A stretch of 64,000 nucleotides of DNA from Cryptomeria japonica (lineage: Eukaryota; Streptophyta; Pinopsida; Cupressales; Cupressaceae): positions 315,794,456 through 315,858,455 of the forward strand of contig NC_081407.1 of assembly GCF_030272615.1 (NCBI RefSeq). The letters run 5' to 3'. A program made the translations under genes and the position numbers. This document shows, piece after piece, positions 23,054 through 34,927 of the stretch; position 1 is the first letter of the stretch; the number at the start of each line of letters is the position of its first letter. The notes beneath the pieces were generated by a model. That model was not told the DNA's origin. It saw only the letters and a program-made list of their open reading frames with translations, and did no database searches.

Positions 23054-24068
23054 GAAACAAGATATCATCTTTACCACATTGAAATATGAAGTAAACTGAT
23101 GAAAAATGCTCACAACAAGGATTTTATTCAATATCAAAACAAATCGAGGATCATTTGGTAAGAAACAGAACTGAAACATGATTCTAACACAACCAACGAT
23201 GTGAAAATTAGAGTTCTCTAGCTCAAGATATAATATATATTATTCTTGATTGTTGTGGTCATTGATGATATAATAATTGGTTGAGTAGAGAATTATTATA
23301 GTTGTTGAGGAAATGATGATAAACAGATAATGAGGTTGCATTAGTTATTGGTAGTTGATTGATGGTTGTTGTCATGATTTGTATGATTGAGTCCAATATA
23401 GAGAACAAATGGATATTATTTGCAAATGGTATATGGATGACCACCTTCATGGTGTCTATGTCTATATTATGTATGCTATGATGATACAGAAAATGTGGTT
23501 AATAGAAATAATAACATGATGAGGATTCAAATGTTTTGAAATATTAAGTAGATGCATGATAAAATAATCTTTTTTTACTAAGAGAAAAGATAATATTTTT
23601 GAGATGGTTTGGTCCCTAGAAGACTGCAAAATCAAGTTGGTCCAAAAGTATATATTGATGCATATCCAGAAGAATGATCCACATTCCTCCACCTTTGAAA
23701 ATATATTCTTACAAACTTGGATATAATGTTTATGCTCCATGGACATTGCACTCTTATCTTTTCAATTCCTTGGCATTGCAATTGATATGGTTGGTGATTG
23801 CAGTTGGCTAAAAATCTAATTTTATATCAAAAGCGGTCCAAGAAATGATCCACATTTCTTTGCATTAATGTTCAAGTGCTATGGATTGGAGGACATGTTT
23901 ACAATGTCTTTTCTTTGTCTCAATTCAATTATTAGATGATTATGTGATCTACAAGTAGTGATATTGTCTTCTATGGTTGTCTGGCTCTCTGAATAAAGTG
24001 ATTAGTATCAATTATGCTATGCTAGTATGATATTGATATAAGAAGATGAGGGAAGGATTTGAGAATTT
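23054..24068. other. DNA between C2 and copia element E, probably element F interior
   Basis: It continues the sequence interrupted by C2. No protein motif or LTR is recognised on either strand; the short open frames here have no coding character. If it belongs to F, the F genes have been lost or lie elsewhere. Confidence 0.35.
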
Positions 24069-25143
24069 TGTTGGATGCTCATGGAATGTCATGGCATTCT
24101 CTGCATGTAGTTAGATGGTCTATGCGATGATACATTATGACTAGAATGTGGTTTCAATGTAACTACTCTACTTTGACCAACTGGTGTTATTCTTTGATTT
24201 ACAATGAATCATTGGATGTGTACACTTGCCTCAAAGTCTATGTTCCATTTATTTTGGGTCCTACCTTCACATTTAGGGATCCACACTAGGCTTAATCATC
24301 TAGAAGACATGTTTTGGGCCAACTTGTAATGTGTTGCTTGGTGTATCTACATATTACATTATTGTTGATCTTTGAAAGACGTGTCATAGCATGTGAATCA
24401 ATTTTAACTACTTAGAAATAAGTGATATGTTGTTTTAGGTCCTCTCTATCTCCTTCACTAGACTGCATTGACCACAATTATGTTTTAGTGGCTAACTTGA
24501 TAGGACCTATGTTTATCCTTTGTTCTGGTTGACCTAATTCATGTTTGCAATGAAGAAGATTGTATATATAGAAGATCAAATTGATGTTCATGGTGTGGAT
24601 CAAAGTGTTTACTAGTCCTACATGATTCTATCATTTCCAGAATCAAGTTATGCAAAGTTGTGACAAAGAAAGTTTGTGGTGATTGTTGTAAAGCTGGTTT
24701 TCTTAGAACAAAAGATTCAAGGATAGCTTTATATCTAGAGTTTTCCAGAGGTAGTATTATTGAAGGCCTACTTGTTCCTAATTGATATATTCATTGTACC
24801 TTTCTCTAAAGAAGTGATATTTAGATTGCAAGCATTGTATCTTTCCCTAGGGAAGTGTGCTATAGCTTGAAAGTCTTTCAGGGAGAAATGTGCTTCCTTG
24901 TTAGTGATATTGAAATAATATTATAATCATTTCATATATTTTGAGTTGACTCTCACTGTGGCTTTTTCTTGTTTGGGTTTACCACATAAATTTGGTGCTT
25001 TCTTGTGCATGGTGTTTCTTTGTAATATCTTTCATTGTTGTTGATAAAAATAAGGTTAAAGTGACTATGGATTCAGTAATAAATTTTAAGTATTAGGTTG
25101 GGACTAATTCACCCCCCCTCTCATTCCTAAGGTTTGTTCAACA
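24069..25143 (+). repeat. 5' LTR of copia element E (start tentative)
   Basis: The end is clear: TTGTTCAACA followed by a primer-site-like ATTAGTATTAGAGCC. The inverted form of the copia box (AATTCACCCCCCCTCTCA) lies at 25106-25123. A TATA box (TGTATATATAG) is at 24561-24571. The start at TGTTGGATGC is chosen by analogy with the TGTTGG start of C2 and C3 and is not confirmed by a partner LTR. Confidence 0.5.
24561..24571 (+). promoter_or_regulatory. TATA box of the E LTR
   Basis: TGTATATATAG on the plus strand, about 490 bp into the proposed LTR, a normal place for the U3/R promoter. Confidence 0.4.
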
Positions 25144-25158
25144 ATTAGTATTAGAGCC
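25144..25158 (+). other. Primer-binding site of E (methionyl tRNA, mutated)
   Basis: ATTAGTATTAGAGCC differs from ATTGGTATCAGAGCC at two positions, both explained by transitions. Confidence 0.7.
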
Positions 25159-25201
25159 AAGTTCATCTAGAATAAGCTTAACCACTTGAGGTAGGTCCAG
25201 G

Positions 25202-26008
25202 ATGGCACAAGATGGATCCTACAAGATTCCCAAGTTTGATGACACAAACTAATTATTGTAGAAGATGAGGATGGATTCATATTTGAACTCGATGGGACAT
25301 GTAATTTGGAACTCTATTGTACATGGTTATAATCCTCCCTCTATGTCACCTACCAGAGCCAAAGGACTACATGGTGAAAGGTACTTTATAATAGCTGTTG
25401 ATGATTTATCTAAAATGACATGGGTTACTTTCCTAAGATAAAAAACTGAAGCATTAGATAAGTTTATGATCTTTAAATCAATGTTTGATAATGAAATGGA
25501 CATGGAGATCACATTTTTTAGGTTTGATAGAGGAGGTAAATTTGCATCAAGTGAGTTTAAAATTTTTTGTGAGGATCATGGTATTAGAAGGTATTTGTCT
25601 ATTCCTAGGACCCCTCAGTAGAATGGGGTAGTAGAAAAGAAGAATAAAATATTCCAAGAAATGTCTAGGACAATGTTAAAGGATCCTAACTTGGCTGATG
25701 TTTACCTGAAAGAGGTATTGCATACTATTGTTTATATTATTAACAAAGTCCATGTTCAAAAAGGCTATTCAAATATCCCCTTTGAGCTATGATATGGAAG
25801 GATTGCCACTGTGAACTACTTCATAATTTTTGGAAGCATGTGTTATATAAGAAGAGATGAAGAGGATCTTGGAAATGTTGACTCAAGATCTGATGAAGGA
25901 ATCTTCCTAGGATATTCAACAAGAAGCAAGGCCTACAAATGCTACACCAAAAGACTTAGGAAAATAGTTGAGAGCTCAAATGTTAGAGTGGATGAATACT
26001 ACGACTAG
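25202..26008 (+). pseudogene. Copia Gag N-terminus fused in frame to integrase core (element E)
   Basis: Starts MAQDGSYKIPKF at 25202, with a copia Gag beginning (KMRMDSYLNSMGHVIW), then jumps without losing frame to an integrase core at about 25370. The end of Gag, the zinc knuckle, the protease and the HHCC zinc finger are deleted. The three catalytic acidic residues are still readable: D in AVDDLSKMTW, D in FDRGGKF and E in NGVVEKKN. The last 66 codons (25811-26008) cover the GYSTRSKAYKCY region after the core. Several stops are present, including a TAG before NGVVE where CAG is expected. Nonfunctional. Confidence 0.85.
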
Positions 26009-26232
26009 ACAATTCAAGAACTTGAAGATTGTATAATAGAAAGTGTCTCCTAAATTATAGAAGGAGAAGAGGAAGAAAAGGAGGAAACTAAAGAAAAAAA
26101 TTTGACTAGACCCCTAAGATTTTGGCAAATTTAAAGGAATCAATTTGAAGAAAAATCATTGATGATAAGAATGAAGTTGTTCAGAATAGAAGAAAACTTG
26201 CCAAGACAAGTGAACAAGCAAATATTTGTCTT
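26009..26232 (+). pseudogene. Linker between integrase and reverse transcriptase of E
   Basis: Low-complexity, Glu/Lys-rich translation (EGEEEEKEETKEK) typical of the variable stretch between copia integrase and RT. It is out of frame with the RT that follows. Confidence 0.5.
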
Positions 26233-26445
26233 TTGTCAAAAGTGGAACCCAAGACCTTTTTAGATGAAAGCAAGAATGAAGGATGGATAAAGGCTATGAA
26301 AGAAGAAATTGACCGAATTGAGAAATTTCAAACATGGGAACTTGTTCAGACCATACCTCCAAACAACAATTTTATTGGAACCAAGTGGATATTTCAGAAT
26401 AAATTGAATGAAGGAGAAGTAACAAGAAGCAAAGCTAGGGAATGA
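26233..26445 (+). pseudogene. Copia reverse transcriptase, N-terminal fragment (element E)
   Basis: Shows the standard entry to copia RT: WIKAMKEEIDRIEKFQTWELV, then FIGTKWIFQNKLNEGEVTRSKAR. It breaks off at KAR, where LV-KGYAQ is expected. The rest of the domain is at 28284-28601 and 41256-41315. Confidence 0.88.
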
Positions 26446-28283
26446 CACATGCGAGAGAAGGATGAGGTGGGGAAGGTAGGGTTTGTAAGGAGTGGGATGG
26501 GGAATCTAAGAGTGAGGAGGATACAAATCTAGATGGGTGTGTGATTGGCCAATAAGCCTTCCTTAGTTGGCTTGTTTTATCTATTTTGGTTGGATGAATC
26601 AGTTTATTTCTCTTGTTTCTACTATTTGTGGGAGCAAAGTGTGGGTTCTTGAAATTATTGAGGAGTCACTTTCATGGGTGTTATCTATTTATTTATCCAA
26701 CTTGTTGGTTGTGACTATGGAGGGGTTTATTTCCCTTCTTTCTCAGTGCTTCATGTGGTTTCATCTATTTTGGGGTCCCTTTATGTTGCAAATAGAAAGT
26801 CTTCTCTTTTGGTAGTGTTTTTGAATTGGGTGAATATGGAAAGAGTGGTGTGTTGGTTGTGAAAGGTGAGTCCAATTTTTATGGTGTTAGGCCTGGGGTA
26901 ATTGATCTTGAAGATGATGGAGGGTTTCTAGATATGTGATCCACCCACTTTGGGTGTTTCTCCTCTATCTTCTTCTATGGTTTAGCTAGTTTTTTGGTCT
27001 CTCAATTCAGTGTCTTAGGCATGTTGGTTGTGGCCTAGTATTCTACTCAAGCTTTTTTTTATGATCCCTCTTTGTTGGTTGGGTGTCATATTCATGTGGT
27101 TTTAGTGAGAGGTTCTTCCCATTTGTTTCTTGCTAGCAGTTGGAGCTTTTATGGTTTTATCATTCTCCTTTGGATGCCAATGTTTTGAAGGATGTTGACA
27201 TATCTTAGTCTATTTGGGTGTTTATTTGAGGCCCTTATGTGTCTCGTGCCTTGGTGTGTGGTGACAAATGGCTGGGGTGAGCCTCTCTTTGGAACCCTCT
27301 GGTGTTTCCACTTTTTGTGGCATTAATTAGGTATTTTGTTAGGGTTTGGTCCCTGGCTAGTTTGGCTGCTTATTTTTTCTCGAGTTGTGTTCTCTTTGCC
27401 AGTCTTTTTTCCAAGACAATTGTACTTTTATTCTTCCTACCTTCTATCTCCCTCTTTGTCTTTTTTTGTTAGTTTTGGCTTGCAACCCTTCCCTGCAAGC
27501 TACTTGTCTCGGTGGAGTTTTTAGTGGTTGCTAGTTTTCAAGGGCCCATTATTTATTTTTTGTTGGAGGTTTTGGTTACTAGGGGGTTATTTTCACCTAT
27601 GTTGTCATTCTTCTCTTTGGGGGCTCTTCTTGCCTTGATTTTCTCCCATATATATTTTTCTCCTATTAAGGTAACTGATAGGTGATGGGTGGTTTTTTCT
27701 TTCTATTTCTAGGTGTTTGTCTACTGTAGATCTCTCATTGAGGTGGAGGTGTCTTCTATTGATAGTGGGAGATGTTGTATGGGGGTTGTGGTTGCCTTTC
27801 CTTTGGACAAAACTCTTCTTATCCTATTGAGGTGGATGTCAAGAATGATTCTTTTTTCTTTTTTGTAGACTTATCATATAGGGGTGGTGGTGTTTTGAAT
27901 TGAGGTGGAGACATGGTTTGTAGGAGATGGTGAGATATTTATTATTTTGGCAGGGTTTCTCTGGTTTATTTGCATATGTTTTGTTGTTTGTAGGCTACTA
28001 ATATATGTTTTACCTATTGTAGTATTTCTCAAGGTTATGGGAGCCTTATTAAAGCCCATGATGGTTATTGAGTTAAGATTATTGGTGTCTTCACCCTTGT
28101 TCTTTTGTAGATGGATCTTTGATATTATTAACTTTTTGATCTGTTGTTGTTGGGTTGTTGTTTGTCTTTGATTACCTTTTGGTAATATTCAATTTGTGGG
28201 TTATAGATCCCCATAAAATATGTTTATAAAAGGGTTTGAGGGCCCCTTAAAAACTCATTTTACCTAATAGAAAACAAGAAACA
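26446..28283 (+). mobile_element. T-rich insertion in the E RT gene, possible truncated LINE
   Basis: About 1.84 kb of T/G-rich DNA separates two parts of the RT. GAATGA occurs at both edges (about 26440 and 28285) and the right edge is preceded by an A-rich tail (AATAGAAAACAAGAAACACAG), which fits a 5'-truncated LINE 3' end on the plus strand. No RT or endonuclease motif is visible inside. About 20 codons of E RT are missing at the junction. The class is uncertain; an LTR fragment or spacer duplication is also possible. Confidence 0.35.
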
Positions 28284-28601
28284 CAGAATGATTTGTATGT
28301 CAATATGTTTCTAGCCTTTGTTGCTCACAAGGATTTCAAGGTTTCTCAAATGGATGTCAAATCAACTTTCCTGAATTGAGAACTAGATGAACAAGTTTAT
28401 ATAGAACAACTAGATGATTTTTAGTTGGAAAAACATCTAGACATGTTATGCATATTAAAAAATGCATGTTATATTGTCTCAAGCAAGCCCCTAGGGATTG
28501 GTATGCAAGATTGGGCAAGTATGTATTGCAACAAGGCTTCAAGAAAGATATTGTAGATAGTAATCTCTATTTCAAGATTCAAAATGATAAATTGTTGAAA
28601 G
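28284..28601 (+). pseudogene. Copia reverse transcriptase, middle fragment (element E)
   Basis: FLAFVAHKDFKVSQMDVKSTFLN contains RT motif A with its catalytic Asp (QMDVK), followed by ELDEQVYIEQ, then after a one-base shift the LKQAPRDWYARLGKY region and NLYFKIQNDKLLK. Element D is inserted immediately after this point. Confidence 0.88.
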
Positions 28602-30020
28602 TGTAGATAGGGAATTGAGGATCATCAAAGCCAATATCAATATTAGTCATAGCTCAATCATGAAATCTTAAATGCAATGATCAATCCTAATTACATCCAA
28701 TAGAGATATGAAAACAAGATATTCAAGATTGAAAACTTAAGCAAACCAAATGCAGACTTGAATGTCTCCTTCATGTGACTCCATTGTCCTTCTTTCTTCT
28801 TCAAATAGCTTTGTTGTGGATCTCACCTACTAATGCATACACATGAGATGAAAGCAAGTAGACAATATAGTAGCGCAAGAATACTCGAAGCATGATTGAT
28901 TTGACAAAGTGATTAGCTGGGATTCAAAATGCGATCAATTGGGGGTCTTTGATTGAAGAAATTCATCCAATTTATAGACAAATTGGAGAAAAGATCAAAT
29001 TAGCATGAAAGTGATTCGAATGGAAATTCAAATCAAGAATAGCAAAATTATGACATGTGTATGACAAATTGCTATGCAAGGATTTATGACAATTTATGAC
29101 AATTTATGACAAATTGCTATGTAAGGATTTATGACAAGATTTTGAAATAGAAATAGACATTTAGGAATTTAGGAGAAATTAGAAAATTAAGTTGGAAATA
29201 ATGATTTGGAAATTAGGAAATTGATGCAAATTAGGTAAATTAATTAATAATTTCTCATTCATTAATTAATTTACAAAAATAGGAGGAATTAATTAGCCAA
29301 TTAAATAAACATTTAATTGTGACAAGAAGACTTAGGGTAAATAAATAAATCATTTATCCTAAAGAGAAAATGGAGAGAAAATGACAAACAAGGTTAAATG
29401 AATAAATCATAAAACCCTAGAAGATAAATTAGAAATGCAAGGACGACAATTAGGTCTTGATGTAAGATTGATTTGATGTCGATTCGATCATGATTTTGAA
29501 TTGATAAATGATTTGATTGATAAATGTGCCAATTGACGAGGAACAATGACTAATTGATCCAAACTGAGAAAGACGACGATCGATGACAAATTGATCGCAA
29601 AATGACAAAATTGACAAGAAGACAAGGATCGATGACAAAAATAGATCGATGACAAAATTGATGACAAATTGATCAAAAGACAAGAATCGATGACAAATAG
29701 ATCGCATGATGACAAGATTGATAAGAGGACAAAACCCTAATTAGGATTGACGATGCCCAAAATGATGACAAATGAATACGCAGATAGATGCGATAGGATA
29801 AGATTGACCAAAATCATGACTGAAGATTATTGTCGACAAGACCAAAATCAAGAGCAAGATAAATGAAGAATGAAAAAGAAGGACTCGATGCTCTCAAATG
29901 ATAAATACCAAGTACGCAACATAGAGGAAATGTTAATACGATGCAAAAACCCTAAAATAAGGCATTGCACAAATGTTAAAGTACGACTCCGCAAGCGTTG
30001 ACCATTTTTAGGTGTCTACA
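28602..30020 (-). repeat. 3' LTR of D
   Basis: Near-identical to 39817-41255. It has two full units of the ten-mer ATGACAATTT near 29084-29110, against four in the other LTR, which accounts for the 20-bp length difference. Bases 29540-29720 are rich in GATCGATGACAAA-type short repeats. Confidence 0.95.
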
Positions 30021-30036
30021 TTTTGCCCCTCTTTGA
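30021..30036 (-). other. Polypurine tract of D
   Basis: Minus strand TCAAAGAGGGGCAAAA directly before TGTAGACACC of the LTR. Confidence 0.75.
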
Positions 30037-30560
30037 GACAATGTGATTTTAAGCGTTGTTTCAAAGAACAATAATGAAAATGCCCCAAACGCTGACAATG
30101 ACATATGTATGCCCCCTCGAGGAATTGGCCAGAAACATGTAGAAAAGAGGCCAATTGATCGATAAGAATGATAGAACATGATAGGAGCAAACAGACTGAC
30201 AATCGGAGAGTGGATGCATGAAGGAAAAGCAATTGAAGATGCAAAAGACCACGACCAACATGAGATGGAGAGGGTGCACGTCCATCTATGCACTGACAAA
30301 GATCTATAAAGAAGACAAAGAGAGTGAAAATTGCTCATTTGCACTAGCCAAGGAGGAGAATTTGTTGCTCTAGAAAAGGACACTTGCAGAGAGATGGCGA
30401 ACATTCCAATGGCAGATCACCTTGGAGAATGTGTACGCACCTACAGACGACCGGATGACGCGGGAGCAGCGGTATGTATCTCAAAAACCCATATTGTCAA
30501 TTTTATGAATTTGACTTGCTTGCGAGACATTACAGGGCCCACAGGAAATGCAGAAAGTGA

Positions 30561-30660
30561 CTTCTGCGCTTGTGTAGGGTGAATCGTGTGCTTGTGTAAT
30601 GTCTTTTGTGCTTGTGTAGGGGGACACAGGTGTAGGACTCATCACATAGGCGCAATTGTG
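30561..30660 (+). repeat. Minisatellite at the PMD side of D
   Basis: Four or five degenerate units built around TGTGCTTGTGTAGGG, spaced about 20-27 bp. A related array in inverted orientation lies at 39603-39710. Confidence 0.55.
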
Positions 30661-30869
30661 CAGTGGCAACCCTAATTTGGTCAAAAATGGCATGCGAATG
30701 ATCTGGAAAGGAGGGATAAGAATAGGATAGGTCAAAATAGATGAAAAACACCCTGATTTGGACATGAAACAAGGAAATGCAGCCCATAGGAGCAAACCCT
30801 AAAACTAACAAAATGTGCCCCAATTGTGATGCAGAGTCAACAATATCCATTGATCACGCAGGAGAACCG

Positions 30870-32475
30870 ACCGGACTGCTTCATGTTACGACATAGACTC
30901 AGGAGCATGGACAGAGATACATTAGCAGGACTTGGGATATACTATATCACATTCATGCCCGAGATTAGGGCAAACACAGGGCTGCTTACTGCATTGGCAG
31001 AGTGATGGCATTCAGAGACCTTCTCTTTCCATCTGGCGACTGGAGACGCGACTGTGACACTAGAGGATGTATGGCGCATCCTCCACATTCCAATTCATGG
31101 AGAGATGGTAGAGTATGATCCAGTGACAGGGAGAGACGCTTTGTGCAGATTGTTTGAGTGCGACACAGATGATCTGGATATCGTAGAGAGGGAGATCGGC
31201 TAGGAGACCATGGCATCAGAGTATGATCAATGATATGTGGTGATAGTAGTAGTTATAGCATGCCTATTAGCAGGAGACAGATGAGGACATGGATTCCCTA
31301 TTGGATGGGGAAGAGTGCTAGAGCGGATGGCAACAGAGGGGATGGTGTACGCATGGAGACCATGTGTACTTGCTATGCTATATTTTCAGCTGCATCAGAT
31401 AGCATATCAGGGAGTGCAGACTTTGAGCTATGGAGTCACACTGTTATAGGTATGGGAATTTGAGCACATAGCCATATGTCGACCAATTGCAGAGAGACAG
31501 GTATTACCACACTGACCATATGTGTATTGCTATGGAGGAGCACTAAGATAGGGTCCATTTGGATACATATTGTATTGGCGACACGAGTTAGACAGACTGA
31601 GAGAGTTCACATGCAGGCCATATCTTGATTTCCCTAGATGGTTAGATGATAGTGATGAGCTACCATATTGTAGATAGGAGAGGTACCTGATTGGGTGACT
31701 AGTGAATCGCCATAGAGTGATTGAGAGGTACTTGCCAGAGAGAGTCAGACGACAGTTTGGAGAGAGGCAGGATGTACCTAGGAGGATTGCACACTTTGCC
31801 CGATCTCACAGAGAGACGAGTCAATGGGGGAGTATGATTCAGCCACACATAGCATATGCTAACTTCACACAGCTACAACAAAGACAATGGGATTGGAGAT
31901 TAGATGTGGAGGACGCTGGGATGATAGAGGAGTATGACAGATGGTTTGCACGACGACGGCCAGTGCCATTGACAGATCCTAATATTCTAGTACCGAGGAG
32001 ATAGGAGGACTTCCCACTTGCTGGAGAGGATGAGGACAAGGAGGATGAGGGTGATGATGAGGATGAGGGGGATGATGAGGATGGAGATGATGAGGGGGAT
32101 GATGATCATGAGCTATATTAAGTGGATCAGGAGTCATTGCAGGATATACCCATAGAGCCGGAGACAGCTAGGATAGAGGAGATGGAGATGTACAGGGCTA
32201 CCATAGCGAGTCAGAATGATCACATTGCGACATTAGAGAGACAAAATGTCATCTTGAGGACAGAGCAAGATCAGTTCAGAGCGGAGATAGCCAGACTTAT
32301 AGTGGCTCAAGATATAGCAATAGCTCAGGTACAGCGAGAAGAACAGAGAGTCACTGAGTATATTGGGTCGATTAGGGATGCCAGTGCACGCGATATGGCA
32401 CAGATGTTGGTAGAGACCGGAGAGGAGATACGCCATTGGAGGACACTATATGAGCGTGCAGTTCTACCAGAGTAG
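30870..32475 (+). pseudogene. Plant mobile domain (PMD, aminotransferase-like) gene, antisense within D
   Basis: From 30988 to 32475 one frame reads as a PMD protein: WHSETFSFHLATGDATVTLE, then VWRILHIPIHGEMVEYDP, WGRVLERMATEGMVYAW, MLYFQLHQIAYQGVQTLSYG and HIAICRPIAERQ. An Asp/Glu-rich tract (about 32005-32118) and a coiled-coil C-terminus (32122-32475) follow. The PMD is a plant-specific domain known in MAIN/MAIL proteins and in transposable elements. About eleven stop codons interrupt it, but there is no frameshift over roughly 1.5 kb. Many stops sit where CGA, CAG or TGG would fit, pointing to C-to-T decay. The upstream limit (about 30870) is approximate. Confidence 0.85.
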
Positions 32476-34927
32476 AGAGCAGCTTCATATTGGGCGTGAT
32501 TGAGGACAAAGAGCAGGGCACGCTCTCGGAGGTCATTGAGCAGCATGGGGGTGAGTGGACCTATGAGACCACCATAGCCAGGACCAGGAGGGACATCATC
32601 CGTGAGACATGGCAGGGATGAGGAGGATAGAGGGAGCACCTAGTGACAGAGGCACGTGCTCCTTAGGATAGAGACAGATGTAGTTTGACATTTTGTAGTC
32701 AACCTACGGGCCATACTTAGGATAGAAAGTCCAATTTTGTACTCCGATATTATTGTGACATATGATATGATATGCATCGATATGATGGGATGCAATGTGT
32801 GATGACTGATAGTTATTTTCCATGTATGGATGACTTATGCACTATTTATGTACCATTGTGGAACATGTATGGATGTATTTTTTATGTGTTTTTGATGCAT
32901 TTATAATATGAAATGGATAAAATGCTTGATGTGAGGCTTGATGTAATGCAAATGTACTAACCAAGTGGATGCAGGATGCAACATATGTGTGTGGGGAAAT
33001 CGGAGCACTAGACCGAACTGACTATCTGAACTGACAGAAGAAATGTTAGTAAGAAGAAATGAGACAAAGGACAGTTAGAGATGAAGAAAAACTTGCTTTC
33101 AGTAATGCACTTTGTAGGTGAGAACCTTTATTTTAATGTAGCAAAATGGATGTGTAGCATCATGGCATTGAAGGCCAGAGTTGAAATGCAACCCTTTTTG
33201 CAAAAGATAGACACATTGCAGACAAACAACAATCACAACAAAAAAGAAAGGGACCATGAACCATCCCGGTCACTCTAAATCACCCAGTGACATCATCGAG
33301 CAACATAGGAACATGATCGGAAATAAATCAATAAATGATAAGATTCACTAATTCCAACAAGTCAAACAAACATCTTGATCTTCATTGTCAAAAGTTGAAA
33401 GTGTTGATAGGATGATCATGATATCTGGTTTTAGGACATGCGGTACCCCATCTAAGACAGGACACAGTCTGGTTTCGAGTATACCACACCCTATATAAGA
33501 CCCATGATAGTAGTGACAAGGACAAATCATATTGATGCTGATGTTCAATTGATATGACAATTGTGATCAACTTGAATGTCTGGTTTGATTGAAAAAGTTC
33601 ATCTGTTTATGCAAGATTTCATTAAAGCATAGTGTGTGATTGCGTGTTGTTGGATGTATACTCAGTGATCTGTGGATCATTTATTGACAAAATGCAAAAT
33701 GCCAAAGAAATGGTTTTTTTGGATTTTGATGTTTTGAAATTTTTTTGTTCGTTTTTTCAGGACTTTATTTGATTTTTTTGGTTTTTTTTTTTCAGGACAT
33801 TATTTGATTTTTAGAGATTTTTTCAGGACATTATTTGATTTTTAGAGATTTTTTTAGGACATTTTTCAATTTTTTTGGATTATTTCAGGACATTATTTGA
33901 TTTTTAGGGATTTTTTCAGGACAATTTTCAATTTTTTATGATTTTTTCAAGACATTTTTCAATTTTTTTGGATTATTGCATGACATTTTTCAAATTTTTT
34001 GGATTATTTTAGGAAATTTTTTCAATTTTTTTTAATTTTGCCCCCAGTGTCTAGCAAGGCAAGGAATATGATAGGTGAATAAATAGGCTTTCTGAAATGT
34101 TGGTGGATAGAGGGAAAACAAAGGCCTTTTATTATGGAGACAATACGGATGCAATTTTAAAGGGCTATTGCGTGATGGGACAAGAGACTGGATATGACAA
34201 TGTAAAGCAAGAACATGGTATGAGGGACATGTCAAGAGGTTTTTGAAACCATGTTTAAATTTTGCATCCTTATGTCAGATCAAGATCAAGGAATGAAAAA
34301 GAGTGTATGGATAGTGATAAGATATGGATAGGATAAGCAAGACCAAGAATAGGTAAGGGACATGGACTGAAGGTCGAGATTGGCTAAGGGATAGTGGCAG
34401 AAAGTTGCAATAAGATAGGGAATATGGATGAAAGGTTGTAATAAGCAAATGGATAAAGACCAAAAGCTATGATGGACTAAAAGCTACAAACAAGATGCAT
34501 GATGCTCATGAAGATCCTCAGCCTTGTCAAGATCAAAGGTGGAAAGGGGATATGCACATGAGGGACAATAGGATATGAATGGTAATGACAGGGGTTCAAT
34601 AGGATGATGGAACAATGAAGGACAAAAGGATATGATAGGATAAAACCTGTCCCCAAGTATGGTATGCAAGAAGTTCATAGATTACGCATGATGCCTGTTT
34701 GCCAGGTTTTCATCACGGTACTTGCCCAAGGCGCCTATTTGCCAGGTTTTCACCAATGGACGAATTATTTTTGCTTTACTTTTTTTTTTCTTTTGTCTTT
34801 TTTTTTTGGTATTTTGACTTTTTCAATAGAAGATGGACACATGATAGGGGATGGAAGAAGGACTCAAACATCTCTTTGTTTAGATAGTAGCCTTCAAAAA
34901 AATGGACCATGACCTTTAAAAGTATGC
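32476..34927. other. Non-coding interior of D with a T-rich minisatellite
   Basis: No gene is supported. The main feature is a T-rich tandem array at 33721-34034. The flanking stretches contain only short open frames without motifs. Confidence 0.5.
33721..34034 (+). repeat. T-rich minisatellite in D
   Basis: About ten degenerate units of roughly 25-32 bp, centred on TTTTTTCAGGACATTATTTG, alternating with CATTTTTCAATTTTTTTGGA variants. Confidence 0.8.

Noticed and set aside
24069-25143. Assigning element E a complete LTR pair
   Set aside because: No matching 3' LTR could be found downstream of 41315, so only the LTR end beside the primer site is supported.
27336-28171. Hydrophobic plus-strand frames that look like membrane proteins
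   Set aside because: The region is T/G-rich and any T-rich frame gives Phe/Leu/Val runs; no conserved motif or codon bias is seen.
29540-29720. Regular GATGACAAA-type spacing in the D LTR as a possible CRISPR array
   Set aside because: The units are very short, degenerate and without unique spacers; the context is a plant LTR and the same sequence occurs in both LTRs.
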